From an uncultured Oscillospiraceae bacterium (GTDB taxonomy: Bacteria; Bacillota; Clostridia; Oscillospirales; Oscillospiraceae), in contig CANQTW010000001.1 of NCBI GenBank assembly GCA_947626845.1, positions 62,001 through 126,000 of the forward strand: a stretch of DNA of 64,000 nt, read 5' to 3'. The notes under the pieces were generated by a model, which was given only the letters and a program-made list of their open reading frames with translations, ran no database searches and was not told the DNA's origin. Positions 32,802 through 42,319 of this stretch are shown here, piece after piece (the first letter of the stretch is position 1; each line of letters opens with the position of its first letter). The translations under genes were made by a program, and so were the position numbers.

Positions 32802-33824
32802 GTGAAAGTCATCACTATCGTATCCGTTCTATTGGTGCTTTTCGCCCTGATTTTTCCCATTGCGGCATGTTGGGACAGGACCGAGCCGACCGGCGGCGAC
32901 CTGTCCGCCCCCGACGCCCCCGCCGGAGACGGGGCGGACTCCCTTTTCTATGTCCCGCCCCCGAAGCCCCAGACCGTGCGCGACGCCGAGGCCCAAATAA
33001 CGCTCCTTTTGGACGGCGAGACCCGCGATGTCTCCGTCCACGACTATCTCATCGGCTCCGTGGCGGCGGAGATGCCCGCCTCCTTCGAGCCGGAGGCCCT
33101 GAAGGCCCAGGCCGTGGCGCTGAGGACGTATCTGGCCCGCAAGCTCCTGCACCCCTCCTCGGCCCACCCGGAGGCGGACATCTGCGCCGATTCCGGCTGC
33201 TGCGCCGCCTGGCGGAGCGAGGACCAGCTGCGGGAGAAATGGGGCGACGCCTTTGAGGCCAATCTCGCCCGCGTCACCGCCGCCGTGGAGGATACCGACG
33301 GGATGATCCTGAGCTTCGACGGTGAGCCGATCCTGGCGGTGTTCCATTCCTCCTCCGCGGGGAGGACCGAGGACGCCTCGGAGGTCTGGCAGAGCTCCCT
33401 GCCCTATCTCGTCAGTGTGGAGAGCCCCGAAAGCGCCGAAACCGTGCCCAATTACGTGGTCTCCGTCACCTTCTCCCCCGACGAATTTCGTGAGGTCCTT
33501 ACCGCCGCCCACCCGGAGGCGTCGTTTTCCGATCAGCCGGAGACCTGGATCACCGATCCCGTGCTGACCCCCTCCGGACGCCTTGACCGGGTGACCGTCG
33601 GCGGCGTCACCCTGGCGGGCCGGGAGCTTCGCTCCCTCTTCGGCCTGCGCAGTACCGCCGTCACCTTCGACGTCACAGCGGACGCGGTGACCGTCACCTC
33701 CACCGGCTACGGCCATGGCGTGGGGATGAGCCAATACGGCGCCCAGACCATGGCCCTGGGGGGCGACGGCTTTGAGGACATCCTGGCGGCCTATTACCCC
33801 GGCGCCGAACTGGTCACCCCCTGA
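32802..33824 (+). CDS. spoIID: Stage II sporulation protein D (SpoIID-type lytic transglycosylase)
   Basis: 340 residues. One N-terminal membrane helix (VKVITIVSVLLVLFALIFP) anchors it; the rest is outside. SpoIID cleaves peptidoglycan glycan strands during engulfment. The catalytic glutamate is in VAAEMPASFEPEALKAQAVA; other family marks are DICADSGCCAAW, FHSSSAGRTEDASEVW, and GYGHGVGMSQYGAQ. Start GTG 32802 with GGAGG six bases upstream; ATG at 32739 has no ribosome site. Implies an endospore-forming host, or one of recent descent. Confidence 0.9.
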   Translation: MKVITIVSVLLVLFALIFPIAACWDRTEPTGGDLSAPDAPAGDGADSLFYVPPPKPQTVRDAEAQITLLLDGETRDVSVHDYLIGSVAAEMPASFEPEALKAQAVALRTYLARKLLHPSSAHPEADICADSGCCAAWRSEDQLREKWGDAFEANLARVTAAVEDTDGMILSFDGEPILAVFHSSSAGRTEDASEVWQSSLPYLVSVESPESAETVPNYVVSVTFSPDEFREVLTAAHPEASFSDQPETWITDPVLTPSGRLDRVTVGGVTLAGRELRSLFGLRSTAVTFDVTADAVTVTSTGYGHGVGMSQYGAQTMALGGDGFEDILAAYYPGAELVTP

Positions 33825-33836
33825 GGGCGGTCCGGC

Positions 33837-35027
33837 TCAAAGCACCACGGGGCTTGTCACCCATTCCAAGCCGCCCCGGCGTTCCGCGGGATTTTTGAAG
33901 GTCAGGGCGTAAATATCCCCCGCCCGCGCCTCCAGGGCGAAGACTTTCCCGGCCTCCTCCGGCAGGAGTCTGGCCGCGGCGGGTTTGGTGAGGATGGGCA
34001 GGCGGGTATGGCCCTTGATCTCCCGCAGGGTCTCCCGGCCCCGCCGGCCCACGGCCAGTACCCGCAGATAGGGCGGCTCGCCGGCCTGCGTCTCCGCCGT
34101 GACGCCCAGGAGCGCCGCCAGGACCATCCTTCTGAGGCGCGCGTAGGCGTAGCGCTTGGTCTTGACGCTGTCCAGCACCGCCTTCACCGTGGTCTCCGCG
34201 AGGGCCGCGCGGGCCAGCCGCGCCCCCAGCCCCTCCCCCGCGTCCGGCAGGCTCTGAAACGCCTCCGGCCCCATGGTCCGAAGCCTGTACATGGTCATAC
34301 TGTCCAGTATGTTCGGGTCCGGCGTTCTGCCCGCCTCCAGCTCCCGGCGCAAAAGCGCCGCCGCGGTCACGGGCATGAATTTGGCGTAGTCCCCGCCGGC
34401 GGCGGCCAGGGCGCGGATATGGGAGGCCCCGGCCCAGTCCCCCTGGGGCCCGCCGTCATGTCCGGCGAAGGCCCGCTCCACCGGCAGGGGCGTCATCCCC
34501 GACCCGCGCCGCTCCATGGCCGTCAAATATTCCACGGCCAGGATGTTGTTGGGTTCCCTGAGCAGCAGCGCGTCCTCCCCCGCCAGCTTCTCCGCCGCCC
34601 GCTCACGGGCCGCGGCGTAGGAGATCCCCGCGGCCATTCCCGCGCGGATCAGGGCGTCGCAGGCCCCGTCCGCCAGGATACGCGCCAGTCCGGAAAGCTT
34701 TTGGATATCGGGGCACTCGGCGCCAAAGGAGATAAAATCCGCGCCGATGCCGTCCAGGAGTGCCACGCCCCCCGCGGCAAACCGGCGGGCGGAGGCCACG
34801 GCCCAGGGCACCGGCAGCTCCAGCACCAGATCAGCGCCGTTTTGAACCGCCATAGCGGCCCGGACATGCTTGGAGATCAGGGCCGGCTCCCCCCGCTGGA
34901 CGAAATTGCCCCCCATGACGCACACCAGGGCGCAGTCCTCCCCCGCCAGCTCCCTTGCCCTCCGGAGCTGGAGCGCGTGGCCGGAGTGGAAGGGGTTATA
35001 CTCGCAGATGACGCCGACGAGCTTCAC
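33837..35027 (-). CDS. tmcAL: tRNA(Met) cytidine acetate ligase
   Basis: ATP- and acetate-dependent enzyme that forms N4-acetylcytidine at the wobble position of elongator tRNA-Met (YlbM/TmcAL family). 396 residues. The nucleotidyltransferase N-terminus KLVGVICEYNPFHSGH, MGGNFVQRGEPA and the ISFGAECPD segment are diagnostic; C-terminal part has EPNNILAVEYL and KTKRYAYARLRR. Start GTG 35027 is chosen because family members begin directly before this strand and GGGGGTGA lies nine bases upstream; GTG 35039 overlaps that site. It precedes ackA divergently, an apt neighbour since acetate is a substrate. Confidence 0.92.
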   Translation of the reverse strand: MKLVGVICEYNPFHSGHALQLRRARELAGEDCALVCVMGGNFVQRGEPALISKHVRAAMAVQNGADLVLELPVPWAVASARRFAAGGVALLDGIGADFISFGAECPDIQKLSGLARILADGACDALIRAGMAAGISYAAARERAAEKLAGEDALLLREPNNILAVEYLTAMERRGSGMTPLPVERAFAGHDGGPQGDWAGASHIRALAAAGGDYAKFMPVTAAALLRRELEAGRTPDPNILDSMTMYRLRTMGPEAFQSLPDAGEGLGARLARAALAETTVKAVLDSVKTKRYAYARLRRMVLAALLGVTAETQAGEPPYLRVLAVGRRGRETLREIKGHTRLPILTKPAAARLLPEEAGKVFALEARAGDIYALTFKNPAERRGGLEWVTSPVVL

Positions 35028-35061
35028 GGCAATTTTCACCCCCGAAAAATGAAATTGGGAC

Positions 35062-35090
35062 TTGAGATATCCACCGATATGGATTAAAAT
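35062..35090 (+). promoter_or_regulatory. ackA promoter
   Basis: TTGAGA (35062-35067), 17 nt, TAAAAT (35085-35090), about 50 nt before the start codon. Confidence 0.7.
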
Positions 35091-35142
35091 AGATATGTGT
35101 ATTTTAAACCCTCGCCAATAATTTTACAAGGGAGTAAGAAAA

Positions 35143-36336
35143 ATGAAAATTCTTGTTATCAACGCGGGCTCCTCGTCACTGAAGTATCAGCTCATGGATT
35201 CCGATTCCGGCAAGGTCTATGCCAAGGGCCTGTGTGAGCGCATCGGCATCGACGGGCGTCTGACCCACAAGGTACCGGGCCGTGACGACGTGAAGAACGA
35301 CATCCCCATGCCCACCCACAACGAGGCCATCAAGGCCGTCATGGACGCCCTTGTTGACCCGGCGTGCGGCGTCATCAAGTCCACCGACGAGATCGACGCC
35401 GTGGGCCACCGTGTCGTCCACGGCGGCGCGGAGTTCGCGGCCAGCTGCGTCATCGACGACAACGTGATCGCCGCCATCGAGCGGTGCATCCCCTTCGGGC
35501 CCCTCCACAACCCCGCCAACCTTATGGGCATCCGCGCCTGCATGGAGGCCATGCCCGGCAAGAAGCAGGTGGCCGTCTTCGACACCGCCTTCCACCAGAC
35601 AATGCCCCCCAAGGCCTATATCTACGCCCTGCCCTATGAGTACTACGAGAAGGACGGCGTCCGCCGCTACGGCTTCCACGGCACCTCCCATAAGTACATC
35701 GCCGGCCAGGCCCTTCGGGCCCTTGGCAAAGAGGGCCATCCCGAAGGGACCAAGATCATCTCCTGCCACCTGGGCAACGGCTCCTCCCTGGCCGCCATCA
35801 TGGACGGCAAGGTGGTGGACACCTCCATGGGCCTGGGGCCTCTCGCCGGCTTCCCCATGGGCACCCGCTCCGGCGACATCGACCCCACCATCATGGAGTA
35901 TTTGATGGGCCGCTACGGCTGGGACATCAAGGAAATGCTGAACGTCCTCAATAAAAAGTCCGGCGTCCTGGGCATCTCCGGCGTCTCCTCCGACTTCCGC
36001 GACCTGTCCGCCGCGGCCAAAGAGGGCAACGAGCGCGCCGCCCTGGCCCTTGACAAGTTCGCCTACGAGGTAAAGAAGTACATCGGCGCTTATGCCGCCG
36101 CTATGGGCGGCGTGGACGCCATCGTCTTCACCGCCGGCGTGGGTGAGAACGACGCCGACATGCGCCTGCGCATCGCCTCCGGCCTTGAGTACATGGGCGT
36201 GAAGATTTGCCCCCACTGCAACGCCACCCGCGGCAAGGAGGAGATCTCCGCCGCCGATTCCAAGGTCAAGGTCTTCGTCATCCCCACCAACGAGGAGCTC
36301 ATGATCGCCATGGACACCGCGGAGCTTTGCAAATAA
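35143..36336 (+). CDS. ackA: Acetate kinase
   Basis: Converts acetyl phosphate and ADP to acetate and ATP, the energy-yielding step of acetate fermentation. 397 residues. Signature ILVINAGSSSLKYQL at the start and VGHRVVHGG, the FDTAFHQTMP segment, RYGFHGTSHKYI, HLGNGSSL, DTSMGLGPLAGFPMGTRSGDIDP, and FTAGVGEND. Start ATG 35143 with GGGAG upstream. No phosphotransacetylase gene is adjacent in the window. Confidence 0.97.
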   Translation: MKILVINAGSSSLKYQLMDSDSGKVYAKGLCERIGIDGRLTHKVPGRDDVKNDIPMPTHNEAIKAVMDALVDPACGVIKSTDEIDAVGHRVVHGGAEFAASCVIDDNVIAAIERCIPFGPLHNPANLMGIRACMEAMPGKKQVAVFDTAFHQTMPPKAYIYALPYEYYEKDGVRRYGFHGTSHKYIAGQALRALGKEGHPEGTKIISCHLGNGSSLAAIMDGKVVDTSMGLGPLAGFPMGTRSGDIDPTIMEYLMGRYGWDIKEMLNVLNKKSGVLGISGVSSDFRDLSAAAKEGNERAALALDKFAYEVKKYIGAYAAAMGGVDAIVFTAGVGENDADMRLRIASGLEYMGVKICPHCNATRGKEEISAADSKVKVFVIPTNEELMIAMDTAELCK

Positions 36337-36340
36337 ACCG

Positions 36341-36359
36341 AAAAGGCCGCGGGCCTTTT
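36341..36359 (+). terminator. ackA terminator
   Basis: AAAAGGCC / GGCCTTTT stem with a 3-nt loop, four bases after the ackA stop. It is followed by CCGACAGTCT and then the opposing hairpin at 36370. Confidence 0.75.
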
Positions 36360-36369
36360 CCGACAGTCT

Positions 36370-36397
36370 AAAAGGAGCGCCAGACGGCGCTCCTTTT
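36370..36397 (-). terminator. Terminator of the wall-polymer operon
   Basis: Perfect 12-bp stem AAAAGGAGCGCC / GGCGCTCCTTTT with a 4-nt loop; works in both directions between converging transcripts. Confidence 0.9.
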
Positions 36398-36439
36398 CAG
36401 TTTGCCAAAAAGCTCAATTCCAATTTTTCCGGCAGTCTC
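36398..36439 (-). repeat. Pre-terminator module, copy B
   Basis: On the minus strand AGACTGCCGGAAAAATTGG ... GCTTTTTGGCAAACTG fills the space between the M16C stop (36440) and the hairpin at 36370. Best representative of the module; its A5 and T5 blocks and GCC/GGC can pair. Confidence 0.65.
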
Positions 36440-39334
36440 TTACTGGACGCTCTCCACCTTATCCAGCTTCTCCCCGCAGGCGTCCAGGACCGGCTGGGCG
36501 GCCACGACGCAGACGGAGGCGGTGGCGGACAGCTTGTCCAGGGTGTCCGCAAAAGCCAGCAGCTCCTCCGGCGTGGTGTGGAGCACCTGGGAGCGGAGCC
36601 TGCTCAGGTCCGCCTGTCCGCGGCCCGTGAAGTGCAGGTTGGCGTTGAGGCCCAGCTCCTGCCGCGGGGTCATGATGGGCTCCAGACTGCCGATGGAGGA
36701 GATGATGAATTTATCCAGCTTCACGCCGGAGGCAACGAAGTCCCGCAGGGCCTTCCCGCACTGGGCGAAGGCGTCCAGGCTGCCGGCGCAGTGGGGATCG
36801 CGGAAGCTGGAGAAGCCCACCGTCCCCACAAAGCCCACGTTCATGTTGACGCCGTAAGCGCCGCCCTTGACGCGGACGCTGTTCCACAGGTGATCCAGGG
36901 TCAGGATATTGGAGGCCACCAGCATCGCGCCGGAATACTCCGCTCCGGCGTCGGAGAGCCGCAGGGCGCGGCCCGCGAAGCCGATGGCGGCGGGGATCAC
37001 AAAGCCCTCGGCGCCGTGGCTTTCGGTATTGTAGACGGCGGGGGCTCCCATCTCCCCGTAGGGGAACATCCCGACGACGTCCTGAAGCCACTTCTCCTCC
37101 GGCTCGCCGCTGACGGACAGGGTCAGGCGGGACCGGATCAGGAGCTTTTTGCGCAGAGCGTCAAAGCCGGCCAACAGGGCGTCCCGGCGCTCCTCGAACT
37201 CCCTCTCTGTCCTCTGGAGGAACCGCAGCTGTCCGATGCCGCACATGGCGTCGTCCAGGGCGGCGGCGGGGAACAGCGCGGAGGCCGCCCTGGTGACCGC
37301 CACGGAGTTGCCCGCGTTCATGGCCTTCTGCTCCAGGGCGATGCGCCCCTGGCGCAGGATGTTGTAAACGGCGGCGGGGTCGTTGAAATCCGTGGTGAAC
37401 AGGATCTCCCGCACCAGCCCCAGGGCCTCCTCCTTCCGTTCAGGAAGCACCGCCATGGACACGGTGAATACCGGCGTCACCTTGCCCTCCCTGCTGGGAT
37501 AGACGGAGTAATTGACGGTGAAGCGCCCTATCTTCTCCCGGACCAGCGTGGCGATCTCCAGGGCCGAATGTTTCTCCGTGGCAAGGTTCCCGTAAAGGGC
37601 GCAGATGGACGGGAGCCTGGTCAGCTCCGCCGGGGTCAGGTCGCCGGCGGTGAAGTGCATATCCAGATAGACGATGCCGCCGGTCTCCACCTCGGCGCGC
37701 AGCAGGGGCACGCCCTTATAGTCCCCCTTGGAATAGGGCTTGTCCGGCGCCGTTTCGGGGATATCGGACAGGGACAGCATGGGCAGGCTGGCCAGCGCCT
37801 CCGGGCTGTCCTCCTGGGACTGGTGGCGGCGAAGCTCGCCAAACTCGCGGATAACGGCCTCCGTCTGCTCCCTTGTCCAGCCCTTCCTGACAGCCTCCAG
37901 CTGGGCCTTGTTCCTGGCCTCCCGCTCCTGTCCCACCGTGTTGGAGGGCAGCAGCACCACCCTGGCGGTGTGGGGATTGGTCAGGAAGACCTCCTCCAGC
38001 AGCTTTTCAAACCAGCCCTCGTCGATCTTTTCCCGCAGGGAGGCGTAGACCGCGCCGGAGCACAGGTTCTGGGCGGGATCGCCGCCGTAGAGCCAGGATT
38101 CCAGGCTCACCATGGCGAACACAAGGCCCCTGGGCATCCGCCCGAAGTCCTTCTCGCGGTTGGCAAACTCCACCTGGTTCAGGATGGCGTTCAGCTCCTT
38201 GTGGTCAAGGCCCTCCGCCTGCCGGCGCAGTACCTCGTAGACCGTCTTTACAAGCTCGTCCTTCCTGGCAAGGCTGGTGTTCTTGACGGACATGAAGAGG
38301 TAGTTCTGCTGGATGCCGTCATAGGCGTGGATCTCCACGTCCTGGGCCAGCCCCTTCTCCAGCAGGGCCTTTTTCAGGGGCGACTCGTTGGTGCCGCACA
38401 GGGCCCGCGCCAGCACCGAGCAGGCCGCGGCCCGCTCCGGCTCGTCGAACCGGCCCGTGACCCAGCCCTCGCCCACCAGCACCTTGTCCGTGCCGTCCTC
38501 CTCCGGACCGATCTCATAGGAGGCGGTGATCTCGTCGGGGTGTACGGGCTTCTGCAGGGGGATATCCGCGTCCACCTGGATGCGGTCATAGGCGCAGAGG
38601 TAGGAATCCAGCTTCGCCAGCACCGCGTCCAACTCTATCTCGCCGTCCAGGAAGATATAGGCGTTGGAGGGGCTGTAATAGCGGTGGTGGTTCTCCAGAT
38701 ATTTTTCATAGGTCAGCTCCGGGATATGCTCCGGGTGGCCGCCGGACTCATAGCCGTAGCAGTTGTCCGGGAACAGGGCGCGCCCCAGCTCATAGGACAG
38801 CACCTCGTCCGGGTCGCCGAAGGCGCCTTTCATTTCGTTGAAAACCACGCCGTTGCGGATAAGCTCTCCCTCCGGGGCATCCAGCTCATAGTGCCAGCCC
38901 TCCTGTAAAAAGGCCATGGGATTCTCCACGGAGAGGGGGTGGAGCACCGCGTCCATATACACGTCGATCAGGTTCAGGAAATCCTGATCGTTCCGGCTGG
39001 ACAGGGGGTAGATGGTCTTGTCCGGGAAGGTCATGGCGTTGAGGAAGGTCTGCAAGGAGCTCTTGATCAGCTCCACAAAGGGCTCCCGTACCGGGTATTT
39101 ATGGCTGCCGCACAGCACGGAATGTTCCAGGATGTGGAATACGCCCGTGTCGTCGGAGGGGATGGTCTTGAAGCCGATGGAGAAGGTCTTGTTATCATCC
39201 GGCCTCTCCAGCCAGACAAGGTCGGCGCCGTTTTTCACATACTCCATCCGGTGAAGGGTGGCCTTCAGTTCGGGGAGCTCCTTGGAATAACGGACTTCAA
39301 AGCCGTGCAGTTTTGCGCCTTTTTCAAGATTCAT
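36440..39334 (-). CDS. M16C presequence-protease-type metallopeptidase
   Basis: 964-residue single-chain M16C enzyme (PreP/Cym1/falcilysin type), expected to degrade peptides in a closed chamber made by its two halves. The zinc motif HILEH at about residues 67-71 is intact, with the downstream Glu in NEMKGAFGD. The second half carries the RVKGGAYGVNMN arginine/tyrosine pair. Cytosolic, no signal peptide. Start ATG 39334 (MNLEKGAKLHGFEV); the frame upstream is open through the previous gene. It overlaps the CsaB fusion by 11 nt, so it is translated with the polymer genes although its function seems unrelated. Confidence 0.92.
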   Translation of the reverse strand: MNLEKGAKLHGFEVRYSKELPELKATLHRMEYVKNGADLVWLERPDDNKTFSIGFKTIPSDDTGVFHILEHSVLCGSHKYPVREPFVELIKSSLQTFLNAMTFPDKTIYPLSSRNDQDFLNLIDVYMDAVLHPLSVENPMAFLQEGWHYELDAPEGELIRNGVVFNEMKGAFGDPDEVLSYELGRALFPDNCYGYESGGHPEHIPELTYEKYLENHHRYYSPSNAYIFLDGEIELDAVLAKLDSYLCAYDRIQVDADIPLQKPVHPDEITASYEIGPEEDGTDKVLVGEGWVTGRFDEPERAAACSVLARALCGTNESPLKKALLEKGLAQDVEIHAYDGIQQNYLFMSVKNTSLARKDELVKTVYEVLRRQAEGLDHKELNAILNQVEFANREKDFGRMPRGLVFAMVSLESWLYGGDPAQNLCSGAVYASLREKIDEGWFEKLLEEVFLTNPHTARVVLLPSNTVGQEREARNKAQLEAVRKGWTREQTEAVIREFGELRRHQSQEDSPEALASLPMLSLSDIPETAPDKPYSKGDYKGVPLLRAEVETGGIVYLDMHFTAGDLTPAELTRLPSICALYGNLATEKHSALEIATLVREKIGRFTVNYSVYPSREGKVTPVFTVSMAVLPERKEEALGLVREILFTTDFNDPAAVYNILRQGRIALEQKAMNAGNSVAVTRAASALFPAAALDDAMCGIGQLRFLQRTEREFEERRDALLAGFDALRKKLLIRSRLTLSVSGEPEEKWLQDVVGMFPYGEMGAPAVYNTESHGAEGFVIPAAIGFAGRALRLSDAGAEYSGAMLVASNILTLDHLWNSVRVKGGAYGVNMNVGFVGTVGFSSFRDPHCAGSLDAFAQCGKALRDFVASGVKLDKFIISSIGSLEPIMTPRQELGLNANLHFTGRGQADLSRLRSQVLHTTPEELLAFADTLDKLSATASVCVVAAQPVLDACGEKLDKVESVQ

Positions 39335-41810
39335 GGTTCTCGTCCTTTCCTGTTGTTTCATGATCCGTCTCAGCGTCCTCCGCCGCGTCGGGAGCGCCGC
39401 CGGGGATGATCTCAAATTCCGCGAAATCCGCCAGGGCGGAGTAAAGCTCCTCCTTGGGGTCCGCCTTGGGGGGCGCCGGAAGCCCCTCCGTCTCCTGGGT
39501 GCCCGCGTCTTCCGTCTCGGATACGGTCTCCGCCGGCTCCTGTCCGGCGTCCCCGTCCCTGTCCGAAACGCTTCGGGCGGCGGGCTCCTCCTCCGGGGCG
39601 GATTCCGCCGCGCCGGTCCCCTCCAAAAGCCTCCGAAGCTCCTCATTGGCCCTGGAGGCCATGCGCCTCACCCGCTCCACGTTGTCCCGCAGGCTGTCCA
39701 CCAGCTCCTCCCGGTGGGCGACCATCACGTCCACGGCCTGCAGTACCTTTTCCACATCCATATCCGCGATGGACTCCACCAGCGGCAGTCTCAGCATCTG
39801 GGCACAGCTCTTCACCTTGGGGTCGTAGTCAAAGCCCAGGGTGGGGGTGCAGGCGCAGGCGGCGAAGATCAGGGCGTGCAGGCGCATGGCCAGGGCCAGA
39901 CGTCCCTCCCCTATAATGCCCATCACGTCCAGGGGCGTATAGCTGCCGGTGAGGACGGTGGCGGGCGAGCGCATGGCCTCCTTCACGTCCCAGCACACCG
40001 GCTCGTCCAGCTTCGGCTGCATGGGGATCAGGATGATCTTGAAGCCGTAGCGCTCATAGATGCCGTCGCACAGGGCGGCGAACCTGTCGATATAGTCCGG
40101 CGCGCCGCTGACGGGCCGCACCGCCACGGTGACGAAGGGCCCCTCCACGCCGATGATGGACAGCTCCTTCTGGGCGGCGGTGTGGCTGGGCTCCGGCATG
40201 GTATACACCGGGTCGGCGCTCTCGATCAGGTCCTGCCTCGTCACGCCTATATCCCGCAGCAGGGCCACGGAATCCGGGTCCCGCAGCACCACGCTGTCCA
40301 CCAGCTCCACGATCTTCCGCACCCGCCGCCGGTTGCCCGTCTTCCACAGGGGCCCCACGCCGTTGGCGTACAGCATGGTCCTCTTCCCCATCCTGTGGGC
40401 CAGCCATATGACGGACAGGTAATAAAGCAGTGAGCGGGTGGAGGTGTTGTCCTGCAAAAGGCTCCCGCCGCCGGACACCAGAAGCTCGCACCGGCGCAGG
40501 GCCCGCCACACGGCGAAGGGCGAAAATCTCTGCACCGCCCTGCAGTCGTGGTTCGCCTCCGTAAAGGCGGGGTTCTTGGACAGCACCACCACCTCGATCT
40601 TGGGGTCGATGCCGTGGATGGACCGGCACAGGGACTCTAAGATCGCCTCGTCCCCAAAATTGTTGAAGCCGTAATAGCCGCTCAGGGCAACGCGGCGGGG
40701 GGGCTTGGCAATCTCGTAGGCCGTCAGGGTGTCCCGCACCATCCGTTCCACTGAGAAATTGTCGATCACCGTCTGCCTGCCGAAGTCCGACAGGTGCCGG
40801 CGCCGGTCATAGCTCAGGGTGAGGGCGTCGGTCACGTCGTCCAGAAGGCGTCCGCTCTCGATGACGCCGTTGCCGCGTCCGCAGAAGTTGGTCTTGATGC
40901 ACTCCTCCAGCTTATCCTCGTCATAGAGGCCCACATAGCCCTGGTTCCCCGCGATGACCGTGGGGAGCCCCGCGGCCATGGCCTCCAGGGCGGCCCTGGA
41001 CACGCCCACAAAGGCGTCGCCCACGGAGCACAGCTCGTCCACATCGGTCCTGGGGCCGGTGAAGATAAGGCACCTGCGGCCCATTCTGAGGTTGATCTCG
41101 TCCGCCCGGTTCCTCAGCTCCTCCAGGGTCTTGCCCCCGCCCACGGTCAGGATGACCACCCCCGGCACACGCTTGGCCAGCGTGGGCGCGAAGTCCATCA
41201 TAGTCTCGATAGCCTTGGAGGTGGCGCTCTCCAGACGGGTCACGTGAAGCAGTACCGGGGCGGAGGCCGGGATGCCCAGCTCCCGGCGCAGTCTCGTCCC
41301 GTCCCCGCCGGGGCGGAAATTCTCGGTGTTGATCCCGTTGATGGTGGTGATGATGCGCTCGTTCCTCAGCTCGTAATTCTCCCTGAGGTACTCGGTGATA
41401 TCCTCGGAGACGGCCATGGTCACGTCCCCCCACTCCGTCAGCTCCTTCAGGAGCCAGGAGGTGTCAAAAACGCCGTGGGCCGTGGTGACCAGGGGAAAAT
41501 CCATCAGCCTCTTGAGGATGCCGCACAAAAACGCGGGTATGCGCGCGTGGGCGTGGACCATGTCGGGCCGTTCTCGCTTGATGACACGGTGCAGCTTGAT
41601 GAGGCCTCTGGTCATGGCGAAGATGTTCCGCCTGTTCAGCGGCGCTTTCACATGACGCACCCCGTAGGACTCCAGCACGGGCACATACTCGCCGCCGTTT
41701 GAGACGATGGTCACCTCATGGCCGCGCAGTACCAGCTCCCGCGCCAGCTCCACGATATGGGTCTCCGCGCCGCCGATATCCAGGCCCATGGCGGCCATCA
41801 GTATTTTCAT
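39324..41810 (-). CDS. csaB: Fused glycosyltransferase (GT4) and polysaccharide pyruvyl transferase (CsaB)
   Basis: 828 residues in three parts. About 1-375 is a GT-B glycosyltransferase of family 4 (GLDIGGAETHIVELARELV; HAHARIPAF; the retaining-enzyme SRAALEAMAAGLP motif). About 383-720 is a CsaB-type pyruvyl transferase (LSGYYGFNNFGDEAILE, LLVSGGGSLLQDNTS, ANGVGPL, AMRLHALIFAA). About 725-828 is a Pro/Glu-rich acidic tail. CsaB adds ketal pyruvate to the secondary cell wall polymer, the ligand of SLH domains; the fused GT may add the sugar that is pyruvylated. Start ATG 41810 with GAGGAG upstream; 4-nt ATGA overlap with the DUF4330 gene. Confidence 0.9.
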   Translation of the reverse strand: MKILMAAMGLDIGGAETHIVELARELVLRGHEVTIVSNGGEYVPVLESYGVRHVKAPLNRRNIFAMTRGLIKLHRVIKRERPDMVHAHARIPAFLCGILKRLMDFPLVTTAHGVFDTSWLLKELTEWGDVTMAVSEDITEYLRENYELRNERIITTINGINTENFRPGGDGTRLRRELGIPASAPVLLHVTRLESATSKAIETMMDFAPTLAKRVPGVVILTVGGGKTLEELRNRADEINLRMGRRCLIFTGPRTDVDELCSVGDAFVGVSRAALEAMAAGLPTVIAGNQGYVGLYDEDKLEECIKTNFCGRGNGVIESGRLLDDVTDALTLSYDRRRHLSDFGRQTVIDNFSVERMVRDTLTAYEIAKPPRRVALSGYYGFNNFGDEAILESLCRSIHGIDPKIEVVVLSKNPAFTEANHDCRAVQRFSPFAVWRALRRCELLVSGGGSLLQDNTSTRSLLYYLSVIWLAHRMGKRTMLYANGVGPLWKTGNRRRVRKIVELVDSVVLRDPDSVALLRDIGVTRQDLIESADPVYTMPEPSHTAAQKELSIIGVEGPFVTVAVRPVSGAPDYIDRFAALCDGIYERYGFKIILIPMQPKLDEPVCWDVKEAMRSPATVLTGSYTPLDVMGIIGEGRLALAMRLHALIFAACACTPTLGFDYDPKVKSCAQMLRLPLVESIADMDVEKVLQAVDVMVAHREELVDSLRDNVERVRRMASRANEELRRLLEGTGAAESAPEEEPAARSVSDRDGDAGQEPAETVSETEDAGTQETEGLPAPPKADPKEELYSALADFAEFEIIPGGAPDAAEDAETDHETTGKDENHES

Positions 41811-42319
41811 GACTGACTCCTCTCGTCCACGTCCCATATGACTCCCGTGGTGGAGACATATTTGCTGTAAAACGCGATCTGTCCGTTGACGCCCAGCTCA
41901 AAGGTCCTGCCGGCGTAATATCTGTCGCCGTTGACGGAGCCGTCGGCGGTGACGGTGAGAAGGACCTCTACGTAATTTTCCGCCACCATGTTCCTGACCT
42001 GCCCGTCCGAGGTCTCCGTGGCCAACACGGCGGGGCTGACCTCAATGCTCCGGATGACGCCCATGTCCTCGCCGCTGTCCGACCAGAGCCTGTCATCCAC
42101 CCGGAAGGCCTGGGCGGTGAACTCCCGCACCTTGCCCAGCTTGATCTGATAGGTCACGGGTACGAAGTGGTCCTCGGAGACATTCGCCTCCCCGCCGGAG
42201 AAAAACCGCATATACGCCATGACCAGCAGCGCCGCCGCCAGCAGTACCGCCAGGATATCCACGGCGCTTATAACGCCGAAGAGCCTGCCGCGCTCGTCGA
42301 TGAGTTTTCTCTTCTTCAC
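41807..42319 (-). CDS. DUF4330 membrane-anchored protein (1)
   Basis: 170 residues. N-terminus KLIDERGRLFGVISAVDIL leads into one membrane helix (about 18-37); the rest is predicted extracytoplasmic with strands such as VPVTYQIKLGKVREF and YYAGRTFELGVNGQIAFYS. DUF4330 has no assigned function. Overlaps its neighbours by 4 nt on both sides and is paired with a second DUF4330 gene, so it likely serves polymer export or assembly; that is inferred from position only. Confidence 0.8.
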   Translation of the reverse strand: MKKRKLIDERGRLFGVISAVDILAVLLAAALLVMAYMRFFSGGEANVSEDHFVPVTYQIKLGKVREFTAQAFRVDDRLWSDSGEDMGVIRSIEVSPAVLATETSDGQVRNMVAENYVEVLLTVTADGSVNGDRYYAGRTFELGVNGQIAFYSKYVSTTGVIWDVDERSQS

